Assembly (NCBI GenBank): GCA_014879945.1
Contig: JACSRE010000242.1
Coordinates: forward strand, 124,001 to 188,000
Direction of reading: 5' to 3'
Length of the DNA stretch: 64,000 bases
Source: Myxococcus sp.
GTDB lineage: Bacteria; Myxococcota; Myxococcia; Myxococcales; Myxococcaceae
Part shown: positions 16,239 to 25,188 of the stretch, in pieces
Numbering within the stretch: position 1 is the stretch's first letter
How the letters are laid out: the number at the start of each line of letters is the position of its first letter
Notes under the pieces: model-generated
What the model was told of the DNA's origin: nothing
Database searches by the model: none
What the model saw: only the letters and a program-made list of their open reading frames with translations
Program-made: the position numbers and the translations under genes

Positions 16239-17296
16239 CAGGGGGTCCTCGGGGGTTCGTGCAGGGTGAAGAAGTCGAGCACAGGGTGAAACACCTCGGC
16301 GCCGGCGCGTTCGCCGATGACGAGGTCCATGTGACCGTACTCGCCGAGGGTGCCGTTCGCCCGGGTAATGAGCAGCCACTGCTTCGGCCCACCCAGCGCG
16401 CGGAAACCATCCTTGACGGCGGGCGTCGGCGCGACCCGGTCGAGCTTGGCCGCCACCACGAGCACCGGGGTGCGGTTGCGGGCCAGATCGGCCCGGAAGT
16501 CGATGGCGCCGTCGGCCGAGGTGAAGCGGCTGGTCTCGACCAGGCTCAGCAGCTGCTTCGCGGTGCCACCCGCGGTGTCGGCGGTGCCGTAGAGCACCAG
16601 GCGCTGCCAGGTCTCGGGCGAGGTGGACTCGGGGTTGTAGAAGAAGCGCTGAAACAGGCCGTCGGCGAAGAACGTCTGGAAGGGCGCCGAGACGGCGGCG
16701 CCGAGCTGTGACGGGAAGACGACGTCGTCGGACACGAGCTTCGGGCCCAGCGTCTTGAGCAGGCGCTCGAGCCCGGTGCCCCAGTCGAGGCGGGTCGGCG
16801 CGCCCAGGGTGGCGACGGCGTGCAGGCCCTGCCCGCCCTGCGAGAGGTAGGCGTAGACGATCATGCCGCCCATGGAGTGGCCCGCGTAGTCGATGGCGTC
16901 GGCCCCGCTGATCTTCCGCACGTGCTCGATGGCCGTGGGCAGATCGTGCTGCCAGTACTGATCGAAGCGAATGGGGAGCGGGCGCCCCTTCGCCGGGTCA
17001 GCCCGATCGGAGTCACCGGTGCCGCGCACCGACATCGTCCACGCCTCGCGGCCGTGCGCCGCGAACCAGCGCGCCATGGAGTGGCCCTCGTCGAGGTCCA
17101 TGTTGCGCTCGTTGGCCGAGATGCCGTGGCACAGGAGCACCGGGCGGCCGGTCGCCTCGCCCACGGCGCGATAGCGAACGAGCGAGATCTCCCAGCCGTC
17201 GGCGGTCTTCGGGCGGTGCCGCTCGGCCTCGGGAGGCAGCGGCACCACGCGCAGGTTCGCGCAGCCGCAGATCAGGAGCAGCCACAGGGCGCGCAT
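16238..17296 (-). CDS. Alpha/beta hydrolase, predicted lipoprotein (catalytic)
   Basis: MRALWLLLICGC lipobox; nucleophile elbow AGHSMGG; oxyanion HGIS; 4-bp overlap with both neighbours. Confidence 0.85.
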   Translation of the reverse strand: MRALWLLLICGCANLRVVPLPPEAERHRPKTADGWEISLVRYRAVGEATGRPVLLCHGISANERNMDLDEGHSMARWFAAHGREAWTMSVRGTGDSDRADPAKGRPLPIRFDQYWQHDLPTAIEHVRKISGADAIDYAGHSMGGMIVYAYLSQGGQGLHAVATLGAPTRLDWGTGLERLLKTLGPKLVSDDVVFPSQLGAAVSAPFQTFFADGLFQRFFYNPESTSPETWQRLVLYGTADTAGGTAKQLLSLVETSRFTSADGAIDFRADLARNRTPVLVVAAKLDRVAPTPAVKDGFRALGGPKQWLLITRANGTLGEYGHMDLVIGERAGAEVFHPVLDFFTLHEPPRTP

Positions 17297-18216
17297 CAGG
17301 GGGCCTCCGCGGCGAAGAAGTCGGCGATCAGCGGGAAGACCACCGCCGGCGCGTGGGTGCCCAGCAGCATCGACAGGTGGCTGAAGTCCTCCTTCGTCTC
17401 GACGCGGCTGAAGGTGCGCAGGCGCACGGCGCCGTTGGAGCGCTCCCGCCACACCGCGCACAGCTCGGGTGACGCGAAGCCGTCGGCCAGCCCGAGCAGG
17501 AGCAACGTCGGCTTCGACCACGCCGTCAGCCCGCTCACGACCGAGCCGCTCTCGAGGGGCAGATCGCCCTGCCTCATCCACGCGAGCAGCTGCGCCGCGA
17601 CCGGCCGCGAGAGATCGCGGGTGCCCGTCGAGAGGAAGGCCCGGTCGGTGCCCGCCGGGAAGAGCGACCACAGGGCGAACAGCTGCTGGAAGATCTCCGC
17701 GCCCGCGGGGCTGCTGGCGAGCGTCGAGAAGCGGCCGCCGTCTTCCAGGAAGGCCTCGGCGAGGGCGCTCGGAGGCTCGGCCAGGAGCGGGGTGTTGAGC
17801 GCGACCACCCGGCGCACCCGCGCGTCGCCGCGGTTCGAGGCGAGCAGCACCGAGCCCGCCCAGCCCTGCACCACCAGATCGACCAGGGGGAGCTTCAGCG
17901 CGTCGAGCACGATGGGCAGATCGCCGGCGAGCCGCTCGAGCGAGAGCCCGGGGCCCGCCTTCCCCTGCCCGCGCAGCTCGGCGACGTAGACGGTGAACCC
18001 GCGCTCGACCAGCCAGCGCGCGAGCCCACGCCCCTCGAAGTCCCAGGCCGCGCGCGAGAAGCCGAGCTCGGGCACGAGGAGCACCGGCGGCTGCGCCGAG
18101 GTGACGCCCGGCCGTTGGTACCGATAGACGGCCAGCGCCACGCCATCGGGCGTCATCACCCGGCGATGCGAGACCTGCGGCGAGGCGGTGAGGAGCAGCG
18201 CGAGGACGGCGATCAC
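17296..18216 (-). CDS. Alpha/beta hydrolase-like protein with apparently missing nucleophile
   Basis: Alpha/beta hydrolase fold sequence, but elbow reads VVQGWAGSVLLA (Ser replaced by Ala in GxSxG); GTG start 18216. Confidence 0.75.
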   Translation of the reverse strand: MIAVLALLLTASPQVSHRRVMTPDGVALAVYRYQRPGVTSAQPPVLLVPELGFSRAAWDFEGRGLARWLVERGFTVYVAELRGQGKAGPGLSLERLAGDLPIVLDALKLPLVDLVVQGWAGSVLLASNRGDARVRRVVALNTPLLAEPPSALAEAFLEDGGRFSTLASSPAGAEIFQQLFALWSLFPAGTDRAFLSTGTRDLSRPVAAQLLAWMRQGDLPLESGSVVSGLTAWSKPTLLLLGLADGFASPELCAVWRERSNGAVRLRTFSRVETKEDFSHLSMLLGTHAPAVVFPLIADFFAAEAP

Positions 18217-18872
18217 AGCTCGACGAGCCCCGCCTTCAGCGCCAGCACCACCGCGTCGACGTGCGAGTTGACGCCGAGCTTGGTGTAGATGTGGCCGAGG
18301 TGCGTGCGCACGGTGCGGCGCTCGAGCTCCATCACGCGGCCCACCTCGGCGTTCGACAGCCCCTTGGCGACGTATCGCAGCACGTCGAGCTCCAGCGGGG
18401 TCAGGCCCCACGGGTTCTGCGGCTGCGCCGGCTTCGCCTGCACCGACTGAAAGTAGTTCCAGAAGCGCCTGGCGATGCGGGCCTCGAGCACCGTCCCGCC
18501 GGCCATCACGTCGTGAATGCCCGAGCGGATCTTCTCGGGCCCCACGCGCTTGACGAGGTAGCCCGAGGCGCCCGCCTGCATCGCCTCGTAGACCTTCTGC
18601 TCGTCGTCGAACGAGGTGAGGATCAGCACCTCGATCTTCGGCGCCCGGCGCTTGAGCCGGCGCGTCACCTCGATGCCGTCGATGCCGGGGAGCTCGAGAT
18701 CGAGCAGCGCGAGCTGAGGCAGGAGCTTCACCATCTCGTCGACGCCGCTCTCGCCATCACGCGCCGAGCCCACCACCTCGAGCTCGGGGAACGCCGCCAG
18801 GGCCTTGCGCAGGTTGGCCAAGAGCGCAGCCTGATCCTCCACCACGTAGATGCGGGTCGTGTCGGTCGTCAT
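18213..18872 (-). CDS. NarL/FixJ-type response regulator
   Basis: REC domain (VVEDQAAL, LLDLELPGIDGIEV, LVKRVGPEKI) and LuxR-type HTH (LTPLELDVLRYVAKGLSNAEVGRVMELERRTVRTHLGHIYTKLGV). Confidence 0.92.
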   Translation of the reverse strand: MTTDTTRIYVVEDQAALLANLRKALAAFPELEVVGSARDGESGVDEMVKLLPQLALLDLELPGIDGIEVTRRLKRRAPKIEVLILTSFDDEQKVYEAMQAGASGYLVKRVGPEKIRSGIHDVMAGGTVLEARIARRFWNYFQSVQAKPAQPQNPWGLTPLELDVLRYVAKGLSNAEVGRVMELERRTVRTHLGHIYTKLGVNSHVDAVVLALKAGLVEL

Positions 18873-20857
18873 CGGAAGTTCGGGTCGACTTTGGCCTGCT
18901 TGCCAGCTTCGACCCGCAGCGTCGACTTCCATTCCTGCTTCGTCTTTCCGTCGACGACGCGCAGCGCGTGCCGGCCGGGCGTCACCGGCACCTTGTTGAT
19001 CACGCCGCACACCCGCTCGCCGTCGAGCTCCACACGCGCGGCGCGGGTCAGCACGACGGTGAGGTACCCGTGCGGCCCGTTCGGCGGCGGCGCGTAGCAG
19101 GCCCCCTTCGGCTGCGGCGGGGGCGCCACCTTCGAGGGGCGCGGCAGCTCGACGGGCTTCGGAGGGACGGGGGTGACGGTCGGCGGCCTCAGGGGCGCCG
19201 TCTTCGGAGGCTTGTCGAAGTCGGGCAGCTTGACGTTCGAGGGCAGCGCCAGCGGCGGCCCCGGCGGGCCTGCGCCGTTTGGGTTGCGCAGCTTCACCAG
19301 GGCGACCTCGATGGGCGCCGGCATCCACGAGATCAGATCGCCGACCGCGTCCTGGGTGCGGAAGAGCCAGAGGCCGATGAACACCATGGTGAACAGGGTG
19401 AGCACGAAGGCCCCCAGGCGCACGGCGGTGACCCCGGCCCGGCGACGATCTTCGCGCTCCTTCTGCCAGTCGGGCGGCACGTAGTCGCCCTCCCGCTTGA
19501 ACGGCACCGCGAAGGTGAGGAGGGTCTTCAGCTTCTGGCGCTCGCTGTTCTCTCTCGGCTTCGGGCCGACCGGCGTCAGCTTCTGCGCCGACGCGCCGGC
19601 CTTCACCGCAGCGGGCGCGGGCGCCGGCTCCTTCGGGGCGAAGTCTTCGATCGCCCGCACGCGCCGCGAGACCTCGACCTCGGCGGCGTCGGCCCTGGCG
19701 ACCTCGGGCATCGCGCCGGCGGGCGCCTCCCAGGTGAGGGCCGCGGACGCGACGATCGGCGCGGTCTGCGCCGGCAGCTCCTGGGTTTCGCTGCCGGAGC
19801 TCGTCTCGACGTCATCACCCGAGAACACCGGCAGCCCGTCAGAGGTCGAGGTGCGATCGTCGATGGCTCCGCCCGAGAAGGGCGCGCGCGCGTCGGGCGC
19901 CTCCGCGAGCTCGGCGTCGGCCACCAGATCGCTGACGCCGGCGATGTCGTCGAGCTCGAAGGGCTGCTGAAACGGCACCGGCCCCAGCGAGTTGGTGACG
20001 ACGTCTCTGGGGAACAGCTCGTCGACGAACTTCCGCACGTCGTCTCGGCCCGGCACCCCGCCCTGCGCCGAGAGGAACTCGCGGAGCCCGGCGGCCAGCT
20101 CCGACGCCGAGCGCTGGCGCCGGCCAGCGGTCTGCTCCAGCGCGCGCATGATGATCGGGTCGATGCGCGAGTGGAGCCGGCGCACCAGGCGGCTGGGCGG
20201 CGGCAGCTTCTCGCCCTGGCGCGTCGAGAGCGCGTCCTTGCCGACCGAGGCCTCTTTCAGGGTGAGCAGCTCGTAGGCGAGGGCGCCGAGGGCGTAGACG
20301 TCGCCGGCCACCGCGCTCCCGGCTGCGCCGCGGACCTCGGGCGCGCGGTAGCTGGAGCGGCCCCGGTTGCCGAACGCCTTCTTGAGCGCCGGCGAGGCCA
20401 TCAGCGCGTCGATGGCGCCGAAGTCGGCGATGGCGGCGCGCCCGTCGCTGCCGAGCAGCACGTTGCCCGGGGTGAGCGCGCCATGCACGACCGAGGCCCG
20501 GTGCGCGGCGTCGAGGATGTCGGCGAGCTCGATGATGAACGCGATGGCCACCGCCGGCGGCAACACCACCTCGCGGGTGTTGAGGCGGGTGAGGGCCTGC
20601 CCGAGCGTGTAGCGACCGGCGTCTTCGCGCACGATGGCGAGGCGTCGCTGAAAGAGCCCGACCTGGAGCACCCGCGCGATGCCCGGCGCCGCCCCCCCCG
20701 ACAGCCGCTGCGCGTAGTCGGCGATGACCTTCGCGTACGAGAGGTCGGTCGTCTTCGGGTGGAACAGCTTGATGACGACCTGGCCGCCGTCGGTCCGCTC
20801 CGCGCGATAGAGCTCACTCAGCTCCGAGGCTTCGAGGCGACCCAGCAACCGGAACAC
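18869..20857 (-). CDS. Ser/Thr protein kinase-like protein, probable pseudokinase with TM and C-terminal PEGA-like region
   Basis: VVIK Lys, DFG and APE motifs present, but catalytic loop reads VVHGALTPGNVLL instead of HRDLKPxN. Confidence 0.85.
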   Translation of the reverse strand: MFRLLGRLEASELSELYRAERTDGGQVVIKLFHPKTTDLSYAKVIADYAQRLSGGAAPGIARVLQVGLFQRRLAIVREDAGRYTLGQALTRLNTREVVLPPAVAIAFIIELADILDAAHRASVVHGALTPGNVLLGSDGRAAIADFGAIDALMASPALKKAFGNRGRSSYRAPEVRGAAGSAVAGDVYALGALAYELLTLKEASVGKDALSTRQGEKLPPPSRLVRRLHSRIDPIIMRALEQTAGRRQRSASELAAGLREFLSAQGGVPGRDDVRKFVDELFPRDVVTNSLGPVPFQQPFELDDIAGVSDLVADAELAEAPDARAPFSGGAIDDRTSTSDGLPVFSGDDVETSSGSETQELPAQTAPIVASAALTWEAPAGAMPEVARADAAEVEVSRRVRAIEDFAPKEPAPAPAAVKAGASAQKLTPVGPKPRENSERQKLKTLLTFAVPFKREGDYVPPDWQKEREDRRRAGVTAVRLGAFVLTLFTMVFIGLWLFRTQDAVGDLISWMPAPIEVALVKLRNPNGAGPPGPPLALPSNVKLPDFDKPPKTAPLRPPTVTPVPPKPVELPRPSKVAPPPQPKGACYAPPPNGPHGYLTVVLTRAARVELDGERVCGVINKVPVTPGRHALRVVDGKTKQEWKSTLRVEAGKQAKVDPNFR

Positions 20858-20879
20858 GCGGCGACTGTAGCCGGTTTCG

Positions 20880-21185
20880 TCAGCGGCGGCGCTTTGGCTT
20901 GAAGAGCTCGGCGGCGTCGAAGCGGAAGCCGCACCACACGCACTGGACGCCCTTGGGGCCCCTGGGCAACTCGAGGGTACACCCGGGGCACCGCCTCGGC
21001 GCTCGGGGCGTTCGCACCACCCGCGCCACTGGCCGGCCCACCTCGATGCGCCCGCGGCTGCGCGCCTCTGCCGCCTCGCGTCGAACCCGGGCCTCGAGGA
21101 GCTTCATGCGCAGCTCGAGATCGTCGATGCGCGCCAGCAGCCGGGCCCGTTCCTCGTCGCTCAAGGTGCTGCGCCGTGCCGCCAT
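20880..21185 (-). CDS. Small coiled-coil plus zinc-ribbon protein
   Basis: CPGC...CVWCGF motif after a charged helical N-terminus. Confidence 0.6.
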   Translation of the reverse strand: MAARRSTLSDEERARLLARIDDLELRMKLLEARVRREAAEARSRGRIEVGRPVARVVRTPRAPRRCPGCTLELPRGPKGVQCVWCGFRFDAAELFKPKRRR

Positions 21186-21227
21186 CGCCTGTAGAAGCTC
21201 TCACGGCAGTCTCACGAAGGGAAAAAA

Positions 21228-22877
21228 GTGGAATCCATTCACGGCCCGAACAACGGCCCGATTGACCGCACGAAGGCGCTCGAGGCAACGGAGCGCGCGC
21301 GGGTGGTGTTGCAGGACGAGGCGCTCCAGCGGGTGCTGTCGGCCAGCAACGGCCCCGAGATCCCCGTGCCGCGGCAGATCTTCGTCAACCGCAACCTGCA
21401 CTACTCCAGGGTCGAGCTGGTCGGCTTCGACATGGACTACACGCTGGCGATCTACCACCTGCGTCGCCTCGAGGCGCTCTCGTACGAGATGACGATCGAG
21501 CGGCTGGTGACGGCGAAGGGCTACCCCGAGGCGATTCGGAAGATCGCCTACGACACCAGCTTCGTGATGCGCGGGCTCTTCATCGACAAGAAGCACGGCA
21601 ACCTGCTGAAGATCGATCGCTTCGGCCACGTGGGGCGCGCGTACCACGGCAAGGCGGCGCTGCCCGACGAGACGCTCCAGGCGCTCTACCGGAACGAGCG
21701 CATTCGGCTGAAGAACCCCGAGTACGCCTGGATCGACACCTTGTTCGCCCTGCCCGAGGCGTGCCTCTACGCGGGCATCGTCGACCTCTACGAGCACGAG
21801 CTCCAGCGCGCCTGCGACTTCACCACCCTCTATGACGACATTCGTGAGGCCATCGACACGGTGCACCGCGACAACTCGCTCAAGGCGGTCATCCGCGCCG
21901 ATCTCGCGCGGTACATCTTCAAGGACCCCGAGCTGGGCCCCGCGCTCCACAAGCTGCGCTCCGGCGGCAAGAAGCTGTTCCTGCTCACCAACTCGGCCTT
22001 CGACTTCACCCGCGCGGTGATGAGCTACCTGCTCGACGGCGTGGTGCCCGAGTACCCGAGCTGGAAGAACTACTTCGACTTCGTGGTGACCGATGCGCGC
22101 AAGCCCGAGTTCTTCTCGGGCCACAACCCCTTCCTCGAGATCGATCAGTCGAAGGACGACAACACGGTGCTGGGCGAGGCCTCGGTGCTCGAGCGTGGGC
22201 GCGTCTACAAGGGCGGCAACCTCGCGACCTTCGAGCGGCTGACCGGCGCATCGGGCGAGTCGGTCTTGTACGTCGGCGATCACATCTACGGCGACATCCT
22301 CAAGTCGAAGAAGACGTCGATGTGGCGCACCTGCATGATCGTCCAGGAGATCGAAGACGAGATCGCGTACCTCGAGTCGCGGCGCGACGAGATCAACGCG
22401 CTGTCAGAGACCGAGGCGCTCCAGGCCCGGCTCGACGACGAGGTGCAGCGCCGGAAGGTGAGGCTCAACCAGGTCGAGCGCCGCATCGAGAAGAAGGACG
22501 GCGACCAGGCGCAGCTCGAAGAGGAGTTTCGCGTCACCAAGGCCGAGCTCGACCGCGTGCGCAAGGCGCTGAAGGAGTGCTCGGCGGTGGTGAAGATCGT
22601 CGAGCAGGACGTCGAGGCGGGCTTCAACAAGTACTGGGGGCTGCACTTCAAGGAGGGGAACGAAAACTCGCGCTTCGGCGAGCAGGTCGAGCAGTACGCC
22701 TGCCTCTACACGGGCCGGGTGTCGAACTTCGTCTTCTACTCGCCGATGCACGTCTTCCGCTCGCCGCGCGACGAGATGCCCCATGAGCAGGCCGGCGCGC
22801 TGTCGGGCAAGATGGGCGCGATGGGCTCCGAGGGCCTCCCCAAGGCCTCGCTGCGGGCGCCCACCGAGATCCCCTGA
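21228..22877 (+). CDS. HAD-IG family 5'-nucleotidase
   Basis: GFDMDYTLA motif I, LLTNS motif II, YVGDHIYGDI motif IV; similar in layout to cytosolic purine 5'-nucleotidases. Confidence 0.9.
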   Translation: MESIHGPNNGPIDRTKALEATERARVVLQDEALQRVLSASNGPEIPVPRQIFVNRNLHYSRVELVGFDMDYTLAIYHLRRLEALSYEMTIERLVTAKGYPEAIRKIAYDTSFVMRGLFIDKKHGNLLKIDRFGHVGRAYHGKAALPDETLQALYRNERIRLKNPEYAWIDTLFALPEACLYAGIVDLYEHELQRACDFTTLYDDIREAIDTVHRDNSLKAVIRADLARYIFKDPELGPALHKLRSGGKKLFLLTNSAFDFTRAVMSYLLDGVVPEYPSWKNYFDFVVTDARKPEFFSGHNPFLEIDQSKDDNTVLGEASVLERGRVYKGGNLATFERLTGASGESVLYVGDHIYGDILKSKKTSMWRTCMIVQEIEDEIAYLESRRDEINALSETEALQARLDDEVQRRKVRLNQVERRIEKKDGDQAQLEEEFRVTKAELDRVRKALKECSAVVKIVEQDVEAGFNKYWGLHFKEGNENSRFGEQVEQYACLYTGRVSNFVFYSPMHVFRSPRDEMPHEQAGALSGKMGAMGSEGLPKASLRAPTEIP

Positions 22878-22879
22878 GG

Positions 22880-23035
22880 TCACCGCGCGCCTCCGTCGGC
22901 GATCTCTCGGCACACCCCCTCGACTTCGCCGGCGCGCCGTTCGCAGACGCTGGAGAACGGGCAGTCGACGTCGCTTCGGCACGCGCGCGGTTCGAGACAG
23001 CTCGAGCTCAACAGCAGCAGCCACCACCAGCGCAT
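22880..23035 (-). CDS. Small (51 aa) Cys-rich predicted lipoprotein, absent from ORF track
   Basis: ATG 23035 to TGA 22880: MRWWWLLLLSSSCLEPRACRSDVDCPFSSVCERRAGEVEGVCREIADGGAR*; signal peptide with lipobox-like SSSC and further Cys residues. Confidence 0.6.
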   Translation of the reverse strand: MRWWWLLLLSSSCLEPRACRSDVDCPFSSVCERRAGEVEGVCREIADGGAR

Positions 23036-23171
23036 GAGCCGACTCTCGCACGAGCCAGGCCCGTGAAGTGTCGAACAGGCGTGCGCACCTTTCTGCGCGA
23101 CGACGCGAAGGTGGAATAGGCGCGGCGACGTCCAGGTTCCGGCGCTCGATCGTCACCACGAAAGGGCCGCC

Positions 23172-23894
23172 ATGAACGCACCGCCGTCGCTCGACTCACG
23201 GGTTCTTCACTTCGCGGGGCTGGGGCTGCTGGCGCTCGCCGCCATCTTCGGTTGGCAGGAGCTGCAGCTCGAGGCGGTGTTGGTCGCGGTCGTCGCCTCG
23301 GGGATCGCGACGGTGGTCAGCGCCCAGCGGCTCGAGGGCGCCATGCGGTGGCTCGCGCCCGCCCTGCTGTTGGTGACGGCCCAGGTCAGCGCCCTGACGT
23401 GGCTGGCGTTCAAGGTGCCGCTGCTGTTGCTCGGCGTCGCGCTGCCGGTGCTCGGCGCCAGCTGGGTCGCGGTGCGGCTCTTGCGCTCCCAGCCCCCTAC
23501 GCTGACCGGCGCGATGAGCGGGCTCCCGCTGCGGGTGCCCGAGTTCCTCACCTGGCAGACGCTCGGCCTGGGGCTGATGGCGACCAGCGGCGGCGCGTAC
23601 TTTCACCTGATGACGATGCACGTCGACGACATCGCCCGGCGATTGGTGCTGACGCTGGTGTGGACGCTGATCGGCCTCGGCCTCGTCTTGTTGGGGCGAC
23701 GGCTCACCGACACCGCGCCGCGCGACGCCGGCTTCGTGGTGCTCGCGGGCGCGGTGCTGAAGGCGACGATGTACGACACGACGCACCTCTTCGGAGGCCT
23801 GCGCATCGGCGTGCTGGTCGCGGTCAGCGCCCTCCTCCTGCTCGGCGCGCAGGTGCTCAAGCGCCCCGCGGGTTCGGCGACGGAGGCGCGGTGA
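23172..23894 (+). CDS. Multi-pass membrane protein (DUF2339-like)
   Basis: Repeated hydrophobic helices; AVLKATMYDTTHL motif. Confidence 0.65.
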   Translation: MNAPPSLDSRVLHFAGLGLLALAAIFGWQELQLEAVLVAVVASGIATVVSAQRLEGAMRWLAPALLLVTAQVSALTWLAFKVPLLLLGVALPVLGASWVAVRLLRSQPPTLTGAMSGLPLRVPEFLTWQTLGLGLMATSGGAYFHLMTMHVDDIARRLVLTLVWTLIGLGLVLLGRRLTDTAPRDAGFVVLAGAVLKATMYDTTHLFGGLRIGVLVAVSALLLLGAQVLKRPAGSATEAR

Positions 23895-24535
23895 CGCTCG
23901 CTGCCATGGTGCTCGCGCAGTGCTTCGTGATGACCGACCCGACGCCGGGGTGGAAGCAGATCACCCTGCCCTCGAGCTCGCCGCAGCTCGCCGCGCCCGA
24001 AGGCTACGAGCAGTTCCGCACGTCGGACACGGTCGTGGTGACGCACGAGCTGACCGAAGTGCTGCGCAGCGCCCACCGAGCGGCGCCGGGGCGGAACGCG
24101 TTCGACTTCACGCTGCCACCGCACAGCACGACGGTGACGCTCCGGTTCGCGCGCTCGCTCGACTCGGCGAAGGTCGACGCCGTCGTCGAAGGCCCTCGCG
24201 GGCGCCAGACGCTCCTCGATGGGCGGCGCGTCTCGGGGGCCTCACTCTCGCTGCCGGTCTCACTTCCCGACGCCGCGCGGGCGGTCGTCACCGTGCACCA
24301 CCACCTCAGAGACGCGCCGGTGCTCGAGTCGGCGACCGTCGAGCGACGCGTCGTCCCCCTCGGCGCGGGTGACTTTCCGCCGCAGCTGAGGCTCGACAAC
24401 TCGCTCTACCTGCGCAGCCCCGGAGGCCCGATCACCGTCTGCCAACGCCCCCGGCAGCCGTTGCGCATGACGTCGCGCGCCCTCGACGACGCCTTCGTGC
24501 GCTCCGCGCCCCTGGAGCAGGCGCCAACCCGCTGA
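23891..24535 (+). CDS. Exported hypothetical protein
   Basis: GTG 23891 overlaps the upstream stop (GTGA); short hydrophobic N-terminus; no recognised domain. Confidence 0.6.
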   Translation: MTLAAMVLAQCFVMTDPTPGWKQITLPSSSPQLAAPEGYEQFRTSDTVVVTHELTEVLRSAHRAAPGRNAFDFTLPPHSTTVTLRFARSLDSAKVDAVVEGPRGRQTLLDGRRVSGASLSLPVSLPDAARAVVTVHHHLRDAPVLESATVERRVVPLGAGDFPPQLRLDNSLYLRSPGGPITVCQRPRQPLRMTSRALDDAFVRSAPLEQAPTR

Positions 24536-24570
24536 TCTCTCTGGGGGCGTGCTGGTTGGTTCGGTGAGCC

Positions 24571-25188
24571 GTGGCAAGCTCGTCGGGCTTCTCACTCTTC
24601 AAGATGGCTGCCGCCAACGACCGTGCACGGGTGCTGCCCTTCCGGCAGACCTCGACCGAGAGCGACTCGACGCTCGTCGCGGCGGCGCGGGAGAAGAAGC
24701 GCTGGGCGCAAGAGGCGCTGTTTCGCCGTCACTCGCGCATGGCCATGGGCCTGGCCTACCGGCTGGCGCCGGAAGAGGAGCCGCAAGACATCGCGCACGA
24801 CGCGTTCCTCAACGCCTTCTCGCGCATCGGCCAGCTGCGAAACGCCGACGCGTTCTCGACCTGGCTGGGCGGCATCGTCGTCTTCGAGGTGCGACGGCGC
24901 CTGCGTCGCCGTCGGCTGCTCTCGCGCCTGGGCTTCGGGCACGCGTCAGACGAAGCGCTCGAGGTGCGCTCGACCGCCGACGCACCACCCGAGGCGAAGG
25001 CTGAGCTCCACGATCTCTACAAGGGCCTCGACGCGCTCCCGACTGAAGAGCGGCTGGCGCTGGTGCTCTACCGGGTCGAGGGCCTGGAGCTGACCGAGGT
25101 CGCCAGCGCGCTCGAGCTCTCGCTCGCCACCGTCAAGCGCCGCATCGCCGCGGCTGACTCGAAGCTCCAGGAGATGCGCCATGGCTGA
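24571..25188 (+). CDS. ECF-type RNA polymerase sigma factor
   Basis: Region 2 EALFRRHSRMAMGLAYRLAPEEEPQDIAHDAFLNAFSRI; region 4 ELTEVASALELSLATVKRRIAAADSKL. ATG 24604 is an alternative start. Confidence 0.9.
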   Translation: MASSSGFSLFKMAAANDRARVLPFRQTSTESDSTLVAAAREKKRWAQEALFRRHSRMAMGLAYRLAPEEEPQDIAHDAFLNAFSRIGQLRNADAFSTWLGGIVVFEVRRRLRRRRLLSRLGFGHASDEALEVRSTADAPPEAKAELHDLYKGLDALPTEERLALVLYRVEGLELTEVASALELSLATVKRRIAAADSKLQEMRHG

